A stretch of DNA of 64,000 bases, taken from NCBI RefSeq assembly GCF_900102345.1, contig NZ_FNKB01000001.1, forward strand, positions 1,178,001 to 1,242,000, given 5' to 3'. A model generated the notes under the pieces. It did not search any database. It had not been told where the DNA came from and was given only the letters and a program-made list of their open reading frames with translations. Source of the DNA: Leucobacter chromiiresistens (GTDB taxonomy: Bacteria > Actinomycetota > Actinomycetes > Actinomycetales > Microbacteriaceae). The position numbers and the translations under genes are program-made. Numbering within the stretch: position 1 is the first letter of the stretch; every line of letters starts with the position of its first letter. Positions 17,119-28,523 of this stretch are shown here, piece after piece.

Positions 17119-18531
17119 TCAGCGCGGGTCGAGCGGGTACTCCTCGGCCAGCTGATCGATCTGCTGGGTGCTGGGATCCTGCTCGGAGAAGTCCATCTTC
17201 GGCACCGGGCGGCGGAACCCGCCGGTGACGATCGCGATGATGACGACGCCGACGGCGAGCCAGATCGCGCCGACGAGCCAGGTGAGCGCCTGCAGCGACG
17301 TCCACAGCCAGATCGTGAGCGCGAAGCCGATGAGCGGCATGACCCCGTAGCGGATCCAGGCCCAGACGCCCTCGGGCCGCTTGCCGTGCTTCGGGAAGAG
17401 GTACGAGCGGATCACCGACAGGTTGACCATCGCGAACGCCGCGAGCGCGCCGAAGCTGATCATGAACGCCACGGTGTCGAGCGAGAGGAACAGCGCGGAG
17501 AGCGCGAACACCGAGACGACCACCGCGGCCACGACGGGTGTGCTGAAGCGCTGGTGCAGCCGCGAGAGCGGCTTCGGCAGCATGCCGTCGCGGCCCATCG
17601 CGTAGAGGATGCGCGAGACCGACACCTGGCCGGTCATGCCGGAGCCGAAGGCGCCCACCACGTAGATGGCGACGAAGAACGCCGTCAGCCAGCTCACGCC
17701 GAAGCTGTCCATCACCGTGGTGCCCGCGGCGTCGATCTGCTCGGGGCTCAGCGTCTCCCAGTCGGGGCTGAACGCGAGCGCGCCCGCCCACGACACGAGG
17801 ATGAAGAAGAACCCGCCGAGCAGCGTGGAGAGCACGATCGCGCGCGGGATGTCGCGGCGCGGCTGCTTCGCCTCCTCGGAGAGCGTCGACACGGCGTCGA
17901 ACCCGAGGAACGAGAGTGCGAGGATCGCGGCGCCCGAGGCGACCGCCCCGATGCCGCCCTCGCCGAAGGTGAAGGGTTCGATGAGGCCGACCGACTGGTC
18001 GCCGCCCAGGTACTGCTTGAACGCGAGGGCCACGAACACGATCACGAGCACGATCGAGAGGGCGATGATCACGAAGTTCACCTTGTTCACCAGATTGATG
18101 CCCAGGATGTTGAACACGAGCACCAGCAGCAGGGCGACGAGGGTGAAGACCCAGACCGGCACCGCGGGGAACTGCGTGTTGAGGTAGATGCCGATGAGCA
18201 TGAAGTTGATCATCGGGATGAAGAGGTAGTCGAGCAGCATCACCCAGCCGGTCAAGAACCCTGCTGCGCCGCCGAACGACTGCTGCGAGTACGTGTACGC
18301 GGATCCCGCGACGGGGTACTTGCGCACCATCGCGCCGTAGCTCGCCGCGGTGAAGAGCATGGTGATGACGGCGACGATGTACGCCGCGGGCAGATGCCCG
18401 TCGGTCACCTGGTTCACGATGCCGTACGTCGTGAAGACGGTGATGACCGTCATGTAGGTCACCCCGAACAGGGTCAGGCCGGTGAGGCCGAGCGCCCGCT
18501 GCAGGCGGGGTTTGGCGTGCGTATCGCTCAC
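17119..18531 (-). CDS. APC family amino acid/amine permease (second copy)
   Basis: This 470-residue permease is a close paralogue of the one at 14512-15945 along its whole length. Shared blocks include FTTYGIVNQ, VAGSAYTYSQQSFGGA and FLGFDAVSTLSEEAKQPRRD. About 12 membrane helices are expected. The GTG at 18531 has AAAGGAG 6 nt upstream. Unlike the first copy, it is the second gene of its operon, 41 bp behind the amidohydrolase at 18573. The role is inferred to be uptake of an amino-acid- or amide-like substrate for that enzyme. Confidence 0.9.
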   Translation of the reverse strand: MSDTHAKPRLQRALGLTGLTLFGVTYMTVITVFTTYGIVNQVTDGHLPAAYIVAVITMLFTAASYGAMVRKYPVAGSAYTYSQQSFGGAAGFLTGWVMLLDYLFIPMINFMLIGIYLNTQFPAVPVWVFTLVALLLVLVFNILGINLVNKVNFVIIALSIVLVIVFVALAFKQYLGGDQSVGLIEPFTFGEGGIGAVASGAAILALSFLGFDAVSTLSEEAKQPRRDIPRAIVLSTLLGGFFFILVSWAGALAFSPDWETLSPEQIDAAGTTVMDSFGVSWLTAFFVAIYVVGAFGSGMTGQVSVSRILYAMGRDGMLPKPLSRLHQRFSTPVVAAVVVSVFALSALFLSLDTVAFMISFGALAAFAMVNLSVIRSYLFPKHGKRPEGVWAWIRYGVMPLIGFALTIWLWTSLQALTWLVGAIWLAVGVVIIAIVTGGFRRPVPKMDFSEQDPSTQQIDQLAEEYPLDPR

Positions 18532-18572
18532 GGTGGTCTCCTTTGAGTCGTGCGATAGAGGGGGAGGCGGAG

Positions 18573-20258
18573 TCAGGTGGTGCGGGGGGCGCCGGGGGCG
18601 CCGGAGGTGTGCAGGAAGGTCACGTCGCCCGCGAGCCACGTGCCGAGCACGTCGAGTTCGGCGATCGACTCGGGCGCGACGGCCAGCGGGTTCGCCGAGA
18701 GCCAGGCGGCGTCGGCCGCGCGGCCCACCGCGAGGGTGCCGCGGTCGCTCGCGAGGGCCTGGCGCGCGATGCCGGTCGTGTAGGCGCCGAGCGCGACGGC
18801 CGCGGAGACCCGCTCGTCGGGCAGCCACGCCTCGGCGTCGGGCTCGGTGTGGCTGTGGCGCGTGATCGCCGTCGAGAGTGCGGGACGCCAGTCGCGAGTC
18901 GTCACCGGCCAGTCGCTGCCGAAGGTGACCGTGGCGCCGCTGCGGTGGACCGAGCCGATGAGGTACTGCCACCCCTCGCGGGAGTGGCCGAGGTGCGGGA
19001 TGGTGAGGTCGCGCATCACCGCGTCGCACTGCGCCCAGTAGGGCTCGAAGTTCGCGATGACGCCGAGCTCGGCGAAGCGCTGCACATCTGCCGGGTCGAG
19101 CACGGCGACGTGCGCGATCACGTGGTGGCGCTCGCGGCCGGGGTCGGCGTCGCGCGCCTGCTCGAGCGCGTCGAGCGCGCTGCGGTTCGCCGCATCGCCG
19201 ATCGCGTGGAGGTGCAGCTGGAATCCTTCGGCGTCGAAGGCGCGCACCGCCTCCGCGAGCTCCGCGTCGCTCCAGTTCGGCAGCCCGCGGTCGTCGGGCC
19301 GGTCGGCGTACGGCTCGATGAGCGCGGCGGTGTGGCTCTCGATGACGCCGTCGAGGAAGAACTTGACGGTGTCGCCGGTGAGCCGGGGGTGCCCGAGGGA
19401 GCGCACGCGGCTGCGATTCGAGGCGAACTCCGCGACCTGCTCCCGCCAGCGGGCGGGGTCGGCGCGGAAGGCGAGGTTGACGCGCGTGTGCAGGCGCTCC
19501 TGCTGGGCGGCCTCGAGGTAGAGCCCGAGGTCGGCGGGTTCGACCCACGCGTCCTGGATCCACGTGGTGCCCTGCTCGGCGTAGCCGCGGGTCGCCCGTT
19601 CGATGGCGTCGAGCCGCTGCTCCAGGGTGAACGGGGGCACGATGTCGGCGATGAAGTCGTTCGCCGCGGCCTCCTGCAGGGTGCCGAGCGGCGAGCCGTC
19701 GGCGCGGCGCACGATGCGGCCGAGCTCGGGATCGGGGGTGTCGGCGGTGATGCCGGCGGCGGCGAGCGCGGCGCTGTTCACCCATGCGGTGTGGTAATCC
19801 CAGGCGCGGAGGATGGTGGGGGTGTCGCCCGTGACCTCGTCGAGCCAGCGCGCGTCGAACAGGCCGCCCTCGGAGAAGGTCGCGTCGTAGCTCGCTCCGA
19901 CGATCCACTCGGCGTCGGGGTGGGCGGCCTTCCACTCGGCGACCGCGGAGACGATGCCGGCGAGGTCTGCGGCCTGGCGCACCTGCGGCCCGAGCGCCTC
20001 GACGCCGCCGAGCACGGGGTGCGCGTGGCCGTCGCCGATGCCCGGCACGAGGGCGCCGCCGGCGAGGTCGATCACGGTGGTGACGTCGCCGGTGGGGGAG
20101 ACGGCGAGCGCGCGGGCGTCGTCGCCGAGCGCGGCGACCGCGCCGTCGCGGAAGGCGATCGCGTCGCTCGTCGCGGTCTCGGGGCTGCGGCCCGCCTCGT
20201 CGGGATCGACGATGATCGTTCCGTTGAGGAAGACGGTGACTCGCGAGGCATCGCTCAT
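18573..20258 (-). CDS. Amidohydrolase family 3 (YtcJ-like) protein (second copy)
   Basis: This 561-residue metal-dependent hydrolase has the family motifs in order: H78 and H80 (PGIGDGHAHPV), K of TVKFFLDGVIES, H of LHLHAIGDA, H of HHVIAHVAV and D of FGSDWPV. The last motif, GSDWPV, is the common YtcJ form. Its first histidine pair reads HAH where the neighbour has HTH. The ATG at 20258 has AAGGA upstream. It leads the operon with the second APC permease and faces the second TetR gene across a perfect palindrome. Substrate is unknown. Confidence 0.88.
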   Translation of the reverse strand: MSDASRVTVFLNGTIIVDPDEAGRSPETATSDAIAFRDGAVAALGDDARALAVSPTGDVTTVIDLAGGALVPGIGDGHAHPVLGGVEALGPQVRQAADLAGIVSAVAEWKAAHPDAEWIVGASYDATFSEGGLFDARWLDEVTGDTPTILRAWDYHTAWVNSAALAAAGITADTPDPELGRIVRRADGSPLGTLQEAAANDFIADIVPPFTLEQRLDAIERATRGYAEQGTTWIQDAWVEPADLGLYLEAAQQERLHTRVNLAFRADPARWREQVAEFASNRSRVRSLGHPRLTGDTVKFFLDGVIESHTAALIEPYADRPDDRGLPNWSDAELAEAVRAFDAEGFQLHLHAIGDAANRSALDALEQARDADPGRERHHVIAHVAVLDPADVQRFAELGVIANFEPYWAQCDAVMRDLTIPHLGHSREGWQYLIGSVHRSGATVTFGSDWPVTTRDWRPALSTAITRHSHTEPDAEAWLPDERVSAAVALGAYTTGIARQALASDRGTLAVGRAADAAWLSANPLAVAPESIAELDVLGTWLAGDVTFLHTSGAPGAPRTT

Positions 20259-20303
20259 GCTGCATCCTTGCTGCTCGGCGCCGAGAGGCGGTGGGGCTAG
20301 TGT

Positions 20304-20328
20304 GGTAAACGAACGGGGTTCGTTTACC
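20304..20328. promoter_or_regulatory. Perfect palindromic operator, probably for the second TetR protein
   Basis: GGTAAACGAAC at 20304-20314 is the exact reverse complement of 20318-20328, with a GGG centre. The 25-bp site sits midway between the divergent amidohydrolase and TetR genes, where both promoters should start. Size and symmetry are typical of TetR-family operators. Binding by the protein at 20420 is inferred. Confidence 0.75.
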
Positions 20329-20419
20329 GGCGGGACGAGAATAGTACGGATCGCCCGGGAGCGCGAGCGCACCACCGGATTCGTTGCGCAATCCGTATCG
20401 AGCAGCACGAGGGAGTGAC

Positions 20420-21163
20420 ATGACGGCGGAGGGGACTCCGAAACGACGGCGGGCGGGGCGCCCGAAGCAGAACGTGCTCTCGCCGCGCCTGATCCACGAG
20501 ACCGCGCTGCGCCTCATCGACCGCCACGGGGTCGAGGGGGCCGGGATGCGCGCGATCGCGGCGGAGCTGGGCGTGCGCCCCTCGTCGCTCTACAACCACG
20601 TGGCGGGCCAGCACGAGCTCATCGCCGGCGTGCGCGACCTCGTGAGCGAGCGCATCCCCACCGCGCCGTTCGCGGACCGGCCCTGGGACGAGGCGCTCGA
20701 GCTGTGGGCACGGGGGTACCGTCTGGCGTTCGCCTCGCATCCGCCGACGATCGCGCTGCTCGCCGTGCAGCCCCTCACCGCCGACTCGGCGACCTCGCTC
20801 ATGTACGACGCGGTCGCGGCGGCGCTCGTGCGCGCGGGCTGGCCCGAGGAGCGGGCGCTCTCGGTGATCGTGGCGTTCGAGTGCTTCATCCTCGGCGCGG
20901 CGCTCGACCTCGCGGCCGACCCGACGATGCTCGACCCGGGGCGGCGCGACGACGTGCCCGCGTTCTCGGGGGTCTACCGAGCCCGCGGCGCCGCGCTCGA
21001 CGCCTCGGGCGCGAGCCCCGCCGATGACGCGTTCGAGATCGGCCTGCGGGCGATGCTCGCCGGACTGCGCGCCGAGTACGCGCGGCTGGGTGCGGAGGCG
21101 CCCGGCGAGGCGGGCAGGGCCCCCGGCGAGGCGGGTGAGGCGCCCGGCGGCGCTAGAAGATGA
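20420..21163 (+). CDS. TetR family transcriptional regulator (second copy)
   Basis: This 247-residue regulator has the TetR helix-turn-helix at about residues 20-65 (LAELGVRPSSLYNHVAG-like) and a C-terminal ligand domain. It ends in a Gly/Glu/Ala-rich tail made of repeated APGEAG units. The ATG at 20420 follows GAGGGAG. It is divergent from the amidohydrolase-permease operon and is a paralogue of the regulator at 16116. Its stop codon overlaps the purU stop region tail to tail by 11 bp. Confidence 0.9.
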   Translation: MTAEGTPKRRRAGRPKQNVLSPRLIHETALRLIDRHGVEGAGMRAIAAELGVRPSSLYNHVAGQHELIAGVRDLVSERIPTAPFADRPWDEALELWARGYRLAFASHPPTIALLAVQPLTADSATSLMYDAVAAALVRAGWPEERALSVIVAFECFILGAALDLAADPTMLDPGRRDDVPAFSGVYRARGAALDASGASPADDAFEIGLRAMLAGLRAEYARLGAEAPGEAGRAPGEAGEAPGGARR

Positions 21164-22040
21164 TCGTGCGGTCGCCGTCGACCAGCACCCGGTTCTCGGC
21201 GTAGGAGCGCACGGCGTGGCGCAGCACGCGGGCCTCCACGTCCTGCCCGAGCTGCGTCAGCGAGCGCACGGTGTAGCCGTGGTCGACGCGGATCGTATCC
21301 TGCTCGATGATCGGCCCCTCGTCGAGGTCGGTCGTGACGAAGTGCGCCGTCGCCCCGATGAGCTTCACGCCGCGCTGGTGCGCCTGCTTGTAGGGGTTCG
21401 CCCCCTTGAAGCCCGGCAGGAAGGAGTGGTGGATGTTGATCGCGCGGCCCTCGAGCCGGGCGCACAGCTCGGGGGAGAGGATCTGCATGTAGCGCGCGAG
21501 CACGACGAGTTCGATGTCGAGCTCGTCGACCGCCTCCATGACGCGCGCCTCGAACGCCGCCTTGTCGTCGGCGCCCGAGATGGCGCGGTGCTCGAACGGC
21601 ACATCGTAGAACTCGGCGATGTCGCGCACGGTCTCGTGGTTCGACAGCACGAGCGGCACGTCGATCGCGAGCTGGCCGGCGCGGCGGCGGTAGAGCAGGT
21701 CGTTCACGCAGTGGGTCGCCGTGGAGGCGAGGATCAGGGTGCGCACCGGCCGATCGGCGCGGTCGAGGCGCCACGTCATGTGATAGCGCTCGGTGACGGG
21801 GGCGAGCGCCTGGGCGAACCGCTGGTCGAAGGTCTCGGGCTGCGCGACGGCCTCGACCTGCAGGCGCATGAAGAAGCGCCCCGTGTCAGCTGAGGCGAAC
21901 TGCTGGCTCTCCGCGATGTTGCCGCCCGCGGCGACGATGGCGCCGCTGATCGCGTGCACGATTCCCGGCCCGTCGATGCAGGAGAGGGTGAGCACCCACT
22001 GGGTGTCGGGCGCGGTGGGCGGAGCGGGGAGCGTAGTCAC
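21153..22040 (-). CDS. purU: Formyltetrahydrofolate deformylase
   Basis: This 295-residue enzyme hydrolyses 10-formyl-THF to formate and THF, balancing one-carbon pools with folD and glyA nearby. An N-terminal ACT domain (about residues 15-95, LSCIDGPGIVHAISG) precedes the formyltransferase fold. The catalytic Asn, His and Asp are visible as N202, H204 (INIHHSFLPGF) and D238/D240 (TTDLDEGPII). The GTG at 22040 has no ribosome binding site; TACCCT on the minus strand (22048-22053) ends 7 nt upstream, suggesting a leaderless mRNA. Confidence 0.94.
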   Translation of the reverse strand: MTTLPAPPTAPDTQWVLTLSCIDGPGIVHAISGAIVAAGGNIAESQQFASADTGRFFMRLQVEAVAQPETFDQRFAQALAPVTERYHMTWRLDRADRPVRTLILASTATHCVNDLLYRRRAGQLAIDVPLVLSNHETVRDIAEFYDVPFEHRAISGADDKAAFEARVMEAVDELDIELVVLARYMQILSPELCARLEGRAINIHHSFLPGFKGANPYKQAHQRGVKLIGATAHFVTTDLDEGPIIEQDTIRVDHGYTVRSLTQLGQDVEARVLRHAVRSYAENRVLVDGDRTIIF

Positions 22041-22082
22041 GGTGTCCAGGGTAGTGCGTGCGCCCGGCCGGCCCAATTTTGC

Positions 22083-22088
22083 TACAGT
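22083..22088 (+). promoter_or_regulatory. Candidate -10 box of cstA
   Basis: TACAGT in the divergent purU-cstA spacer is a good -10 match. No good -35 is visible 17 bp upstream. The resulting leader of about 65 nt is GC-rich and could fold on itself (GGGGCGGCGCCCC at about 22099). Confidence 0.4.
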
Positions 22089-22162
22089 GACGCCAGGGGG
22101 CGGCGCCCCGGGCTCCAGCGGAGCTCACCGGGCGGCGAGCATCAGCGCAAAGGAGTGAATGG

Positions 22163-24465
<2,303 letters not shown>

Positions 24466-24478
<13 letters not shown>

Positions 24479-24669
24479 TGGGGGCCGCCGCCCGCGCCGC
24501 ACGCCGCGTGCGGTGGTTCTGCCGCGAGCTCTTCGGCGATGCGAAGTACGACCGCTACGTCGCGCATCTGCGGATCGCCCACCCCGACGCCCCGGTGCCC
24601 GACGCGCGCACGTTCTGGCGGGAGCACTACGCGGAGCAGGATCGCAACCCCGGTGCGCGCTGCTGCTAG
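24466..24669 (+). CDS. YbdD/YjiX family small protein (CstA partner)
   Basis: This 67-residue (or 63 from the ATG at 24478) basic protein matches the YbdD/YjiX family. The conserved core is FCRELFGDAKYDRYVAHLR, followed by HPDAPVPDARTFWREHY. Genes of this family usually follow cstA/btsT, as here, with an overlap of start and stop codons. It is thought to be needed for transporter function, though its exact role is unclear. The protein ends in a Cys pair. Confidence 0.9.
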
Positions 24670-24716
24670 CGCCGGGGCGGCGGCCCGCGCCGCTCGCCGC
24701 TGCGGCCGCCGCTTGC

Positions 24717-24722
24717 TAAGCT
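24717..24722 (+). promoter_or_regulatory. Candidate -10 box of the glyA riboswitch transcript
   Basis: TAAGCT is positioned so that transcription would start at about 24729, exactly at the 5' edge of the ZTP riboswitch. No convincing -35 is visible. Confidence 0.45.
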
Positions 24723-24727
24723 GAGCG

Positions 24728-24803
24728 CGTCGTGACTGGCGTACAGATGGTCACCATCGGGAAACGACACACTGCTTGCAAGGGACGGCCGCTCGCCTGG
24801 GTC
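24728..24803 (+). ncRNA. ZTP (pfl motif) riboswitch
   Basis: The leader of glyA carries the conserved halves of the pfl/ZTP aptamer. GTGACTGGCG at 24732-24741 forms the first half. A short hairpin with GGGAAACGAC follows at 24759-24768. GCCGCTCGCCTGGGTC at about 24788-24803 closes the pseudoknot. ZTP riboswitches sense the purine intermediate ZMP/ZTP, which builds up when 10-formyl-THF is short, and turn on folate one-carbon genes such as glyA and folD. The aptamer ends about 43 nt before the GAGGAG of glyA. No U tract is seen, so control is more likely at translation than by termination. Confidence 0.88.
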
Positions 24804-24856
24804 GGATCCGGAAATGTTGCCGCGCTCGCGCGCGAATCACCACCGAGGAGCATTGC

Positions 24857-26140
24857 ATGACCACCCAGTCAGCCTTTTTCAACGAGCCGCTCGAGACGGT
24901 CGATCCCGAGATCGCCGAGGTGCTCAAGAACGAGTTGGGCCGCCAGCGGTCGACGCTCGAGATGATCGCCAGTGAGAACTTCGTCCCCCGCGCCGTGCTC
25001 GAGTCGCAGGGGTCCGTGCTCACCAACAAGTACGCCGAGGGCTACCCCGGCCGCCGCTACTACGGCGGGTGCGAGTTCGTCGACGTCGCCGAAGACCTGG
25101 CCCGCGAGCGCGCCAAGTCGCTCTTCGGCGCCGCCTACGCGAACGTGCAGCCGCACTCCGGCGCCTCGGCCAACGCCGCGGTGCTCTCGGCCATCGCCGA
25201 GCCGGGCGACACGATCCTCGGCCTCGAGCTCTCGCACGGCGGGCACCTCACCCACGGCATGAAGCTCAACTTCTCGGGCAAGCTGTACAAGGTCGCCTCG
25301 TACGGCGTCGACCCCGAGACCTTCCTCATCGACATGGACGTCGTGCGCCAGCAGGCGCTCGAGCACCGCCCCAAGGTGATCATCGCCGGGTGGTCGGCCT
25401 ACCCCCGCACGCTCGACTTCGCGAAGTTCCGCGAGATCGCCGACGAGGTGGGCGCGACGCTCTGGGTCGACATGGCCCACTTCGCCGGCCTCGTGGCCGC
25501 GGGCCTCTACCCGAACCCGGTGCCGCACGCGCACGTCGTGTCGTCGACCGTGCACAAGACCATCGGCGGCCCCCGCTCCGGCTTCATCCTGACCAACGAC
25601 CTCGAGCTCCACAAGAAGCTGAACTCGAACGTCTTCCCCGGCCACCAGGGCGGGCCGCTCATGCACGTGATCGCCGCGAAGGCGACGGCGTTCAAGCTCG
25701 CGGCGACCGAGGAGTTCGCCGACCGCCAGGTGCGCACCCTCGCCGGTGCGAAGCTCGTGGCCGACGCGCTGACCACGGAGGCGTCGCGGGCCGCGGGCGT
25801 CGACGTGCTCACCGGGGGCACCGACGTGCACCTGGTGCTCGCAGACCTGCGCAACTCGTCGCTCGACGGCCAGCAGGCCGAGGATGCGCTGCACGCCGTC
25901 GGCATCACCGTCAACCGCAACGCGGTTCCCTTCGACCCGCGCCCGCCGATGGTCACGTCGGGCCTGCGCATCGGCACGCCCGCCCTCGCGACGCGCGGCT
26001 TCGGCGACGCGGAGTTCGCGGAGGTGGCCGACATCATCGCGCTCACCCTGCAGCAGTCGGGCGACGTCGACGGGCTCTCGGCGCGCGTGAAGGCGCTCGC
26101 CGACGCGTTCCCGCTGTACCCCGGCCTCGAGGAGTGGTGA
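24857..26140 (+). CDS. glyA: Serine hydroxymethyltransferase
   Basis: This 427-residue PLP enzyme converts serine and THF to glycine and 5,10-methylene-THF. The PLP lysine is K234 in [13 protein letters not shown]. Other family blocks are [20 protein letters not shown], the [11 protein letters not shown] loop, and [13 protein letters not shown]. Length is normal. The ATG at 24857 has GAGGAG 6 nt upstream; an in-frame ATG at 24776 would start inside the riboswitch leader and is rejected. It is followed after 3 nt by folD, so the ZTP riboswitch controls both. Confidence 0.97.
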   Translation: MTTQSAFFNEPLETVDPEIAEVLKNELGRQRSTLEMIASENFVPRAVLESQGSVLTNKYAEGYPGRRYYGGCEFVDVAEDLARERAKSLFGAAYANVQPHSGASANAAVLSAIAEPGDTILGLELSHGGHLTHGMKLNFSGKLYKVASYGVDPETFLIDMDVVRQQALEHRPKVIIAGWSAYPRTLDFAKFREIADEVGATLWVDMAHFAGLVAAGLYPNPVPHAHVVSSTVHKTIGGPRSGFILTNDLELHKKLNSNVFPGHQGGPLMHVIAAKATAFKLAATEEFADRQVRTLAGAKLVADALTTEASRAAGVDVLTGGTDVHLVLADLRNSSLDGQQAEDALHAVGITVNRNAVPFDPRPPMVTSGLRIGTPALATRGFGDAEFAEVADIIALTLQQSGDVDGLSARVKALADAFPLYPGLEEW

Positions 26141-26143
26141 CCG

Positions 26144-27019
26144 GTGGCCGCTGAGCTGCTCGACGGGAAGGCAGCCGCCGCCGCGATCAAGCGCGAGCTC
26201 TCCGGCCGCGTGGCGGCGCTGCGCGAGCGCGGCGTCGTGCCGGGGCTCGCGACCGTGCTCGTCGGCGACGATCCCGGTTCGCAGTGGTACGTCGCGGGCA
26301 AGCACCGCGACTGCGCCGAGGTCGGCATCGCGTCGATCAAGCGCGACCTGCCCGAGTCGGTGACGCAGGAGGAGCTCGAGACGGTGCTCGACGAGCTCAA
26401 CGCCGACCCCGAGTGCACGGGGTACATCGTGCAGCTGCCGCTGCCGAAGCACATCGACACCGACCGCATTCTCGAGCGCATCGACCCCGACAAGGACGCG
26501 GACGGGCTGCACCCCACGAACCTCGGGCGGCTCGTGCTCAACGCGAACCGGCCGATCGAGTCGCCGCTGCCGTGCACCCCGCGCGGCGTCATCGAGCTCG
26601 TCGAGCGCAATGGGCTCTTGTGGAGCGGCAAGCACGTCGTGGTGGTGGGCCGCGGCGTGACCGTCGGGCGGCCGATCGGGCCGCTGCTCACGCGCCGCGA
26701 GTACAACGCGACCGTGACGCTCACGCACACCGGTACGCGCGATCTCGGCGCGGTGCTGCAGCAGGCCGACGTGATCGTCGCCGCCGCGGGCGCCGAGGGC
26801 ATCGTGCGCGCGGAGCACGTGAAGCCCGGCGCGATCGTGCTCGACGTCGGAGTGTCGCGGAAGACCGACCCGGAGACGGGCAGGAGCCGCGTGGTCGGCG
26901 ATGTCGATCCCGCCGTCGCCGACGTCGCAGCCTGGGTCTCACCGAATCCCGGAGGCGTCGGCCCCATGACCCGCGCGCTGCTGCTGCAGAACGTCGTGGA
27001 GATGGCGGAGCGGGCCTGA
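26144..27019 (+). CDS. folD: Methylene-THF dehydrogenase / methenyl-THF cyclohydrolase
   Basis: This 291-residue bifunctional enzyme oxidises methylene-THF to methenyl-THF and hydrolyses it to 10-formyl-THF. The cyclohydrolase lysine region reads [17 protein letters not shown], where most FolD proteins have SxxYVxxKxK, so the expected Lys is present with a His-Arg after it. [13 protein letters not shown] and KDADGLHP are typical. The Rossmann part includes [14 protein letters not shown], where VVGRSxxVGxP is usual, so a Gly replaces the Ser. The GTG start at 26144 lies 3 nt after glyA. Confidence 0.96.
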   Translation: MAAELLDGKAAAAAIKRELSGRVAALRERGVVPGLATVLVGDDPGSQWYVAGKHRDCAEVGIASIKRDLPESVTQEELETVLDELNADPECTGYIVQLPLPKHIDTDRILERIDPDKDADGLHPTNLGRLVLNANRPIESPLPCTPRGVIELVERNGLLWSGKHVVVVGRGVTVGRPIGPLLTRREYNATVTLTHTGTRDLGAVLQQADVIVAAAGAEGIVRAEHVKPGAIVLDVGVSRKTDPETGRSRVVGDVDPAVADVAAWVSPNPGGVGPMTRALLLQNVVEMAERA

Positions 27020-27114
27020 CCCCCGGCCCGGGGCACGGGCCGTTCAGGCGGGCGCGGCATACTGAGGTGCGTCGCGCCCGCGATGCCCGTTCCGAAGAAA
27101 GCTGAGCTCAGTAC

Positions 27115-27840
27115 GTGACCCTGACGACCACCGCGCTCTCCGCGCTCGCGACCGCCCCCGCGCTGCTCGGCATCGACTGGCTCGATCCCGAGACGCTGCT
27201 GAAGGCGGGCGGGTGGATCGCCCTCGTGCTGGCGTGCGCGTTCGTCTTCCTGGAGACCGGCGTGCTCGTGCTCGCCTTCCTCCCCGGCGATTCGCTGCTG
27301 TTCACCGTGGGGCTATTCAGCGCGACGGGCATCATCGACGTACCGATCTGGGTGACCTGCACGCTGCTCTTCATCTGCGCCTTCGCGGGCGATCAGATGG
27401 GCTTCATGATCGGCCGCACGCTCGGGCCGGCGGTGTTCAGCCGCGAGCGGAGCCGGTTCTTCAACCCCGAAAACGTGGCGCGCACGCACGTCTTCTTCGA
27501 GAAGCACGGCCCCAAGGCGATCATCATCGCCCGCTTCCTGCCCGTCTTCCGCGCGTTCGTGCCGGCTGCCGCGGGCGTCGGCAAGATGGAGTACCGCCAC
27601 TTCGTGCTGTACAACGCGGTCGGCGCGCTGCTCTGGGGCGTCGGCGTGACGCTGCTCGGCTACTTCCTCGGCCAGATCCCGTTCGTACGCGAGTACAGCG
27701 AGGTGTTCATCATCGTGCTCGTGCTCATCCCGGGCATTCCGATCCTCATCGAGCTCTTCCGCGCGCTCTCGGCCTGGCGCGCGCGCCGCCGGGCCGCAAG
27801 CGCGGAGCCCGCGGCCGACGCGCGCGACGAGATCGCGTGA
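27115..27840 (+). CDS. DedA family membrane protein
   Basis: This 241-residue membrane protein fits the DedA/VTT family, whose members act as lipid scramblases or flippases, including for undecaprenyl phosphate. Family motifs are FLETGVLVLAFLPGDSLLF (E and G-D-S), a KHGPKAIIIARFLPVFRAFVP segment with conserved Arg, and an amphipathic re-entrant region. About five to six hydrophobic segments are present. The start is GTG at 27115, with only a weak ribosome binding site. It overlaps the next dedA gene by one base. Confidence 0.9.
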   Translation: MTLTTTALSALATAPALLGIDWLDPETLLKAGGWIALVLACAFVFLETGVLVLAFLPGDSLLFTVGLFSATGIIDVPIWVTCTLLFICAFAGDQMGFMIGRTLGPAVFSRERSRFFNPENVARTHVFFEKHGPKAIIIARFLPVFRAFVPAAAGVGKMEYRHFVLYNAVGALLWGVGVTLLGYFLGQIPFVREYSEVFIIVLVLIPGIPILIELFRALSAWRARRRAASAEPAADARDEIA

Positions 27841-28508
27841 TGCGCATGACCATCACGCAGCTCAACACGCACCCCGGCGGCGAGTACGAGGGGCTGGTGG
27901 GCTGGATTCTGACCCTTATGGAGCGCATCGGCGAGCTCGGGGTGGGTCTCGCCGTCTTCCTCGAGACGTTCATCCCCCCGATCCCGTCGGAGGCGCTGCT
28001 GCCGGGCGCCGGCTTCCTCGCGTACGAAGGGCGGCTGAACTTCTGGCTGGCCTGGCTCATGGCGACGCTCGGCGCGCTCGTCGGGGCCTGGGTCTGGTAC
28101 GCGATCGGGGCCGCATTCGGGCGCGATCGCACGCGGCGGGTGGTGGGCCGGATCCCGCTGATGGATCACGACGACTTCGACCGGGCGGAGGCCTTCTTCG
28201 CCCGCTGGGGCGGCACCGCCGTGCTCGTCGGGCGCTGCGTGCCGCTGGTGCGCTCCTTCATCTCGATCCCCGCCGGCATCGAGCGCATGTCGATCGTGAA
28301 GTTCAGCCTGTACACGCTGCTCGGATCCGGGGTGTGGAACGCGCTCTGGATCGGCCTGGGGTACGCGTTCGGGCCGGCGATCAAGCCGATCCTCGAGCAG
28401 TGGAGCGGGGTGCTCTCGGATGCGGTGATCGTGATCGTTGTCGCGCTGCTGCTCTGGTTCGTGATCGCCCGGCTCGTGCGCAACGCGCGGCGCCGGCGAG
28501 CAGAGTAG
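27840..28508 (+). CDS. DedA family membrane protein (second)
   Basis: This 222-residue paralogue of the preceding DedA protein shares the motifs FLETFIPPIPSEALLPGAGFLA and RWGGTAVLVGRCVPLVRSFIS. Known members use these conserved E, D/S and R residues for lipid transport. The ATG at 27840 overlaps the stop of the first dedA gene (TGATG), so the two are translationally coupled. The C-terminus is basic (RNARRRRAE). The tandem pair may work on different lipids or as a heteromer; this cannot be told from sequence. Confidence 0.88.
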   Translation: MRMTITQLNTHPGGEYEGLVGWILTLMERIGELGVGLAVFLETFIPPIPSEALLPGAGFLAYEGRLNFWLAWLMATLGALVGAWVWYAIGAAFGRDRTRRVVGRIPLMDHDDFDRAEAFFARWGGTAVLVGRCVPLVRSFISIPAGIERMSIVKFSLYTLLGSGVWNALWIGLGYAFGPAIKPILEQWSGVLSDAVIVIVVALLLWFVIARLVRNARRRRAE

Positions 28509-28523
28509 GGCGCATGCGCGGGG

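Noticed and set aside
17119..20517. A single reading frame joining the second APC permease and sequence overlapping the amidohydrolase
   Set aside because: Only the part from the GTG at 18531 has protein-like features and a ribosome binding site; the rest is out of frame with the real amidohydrolase gene.
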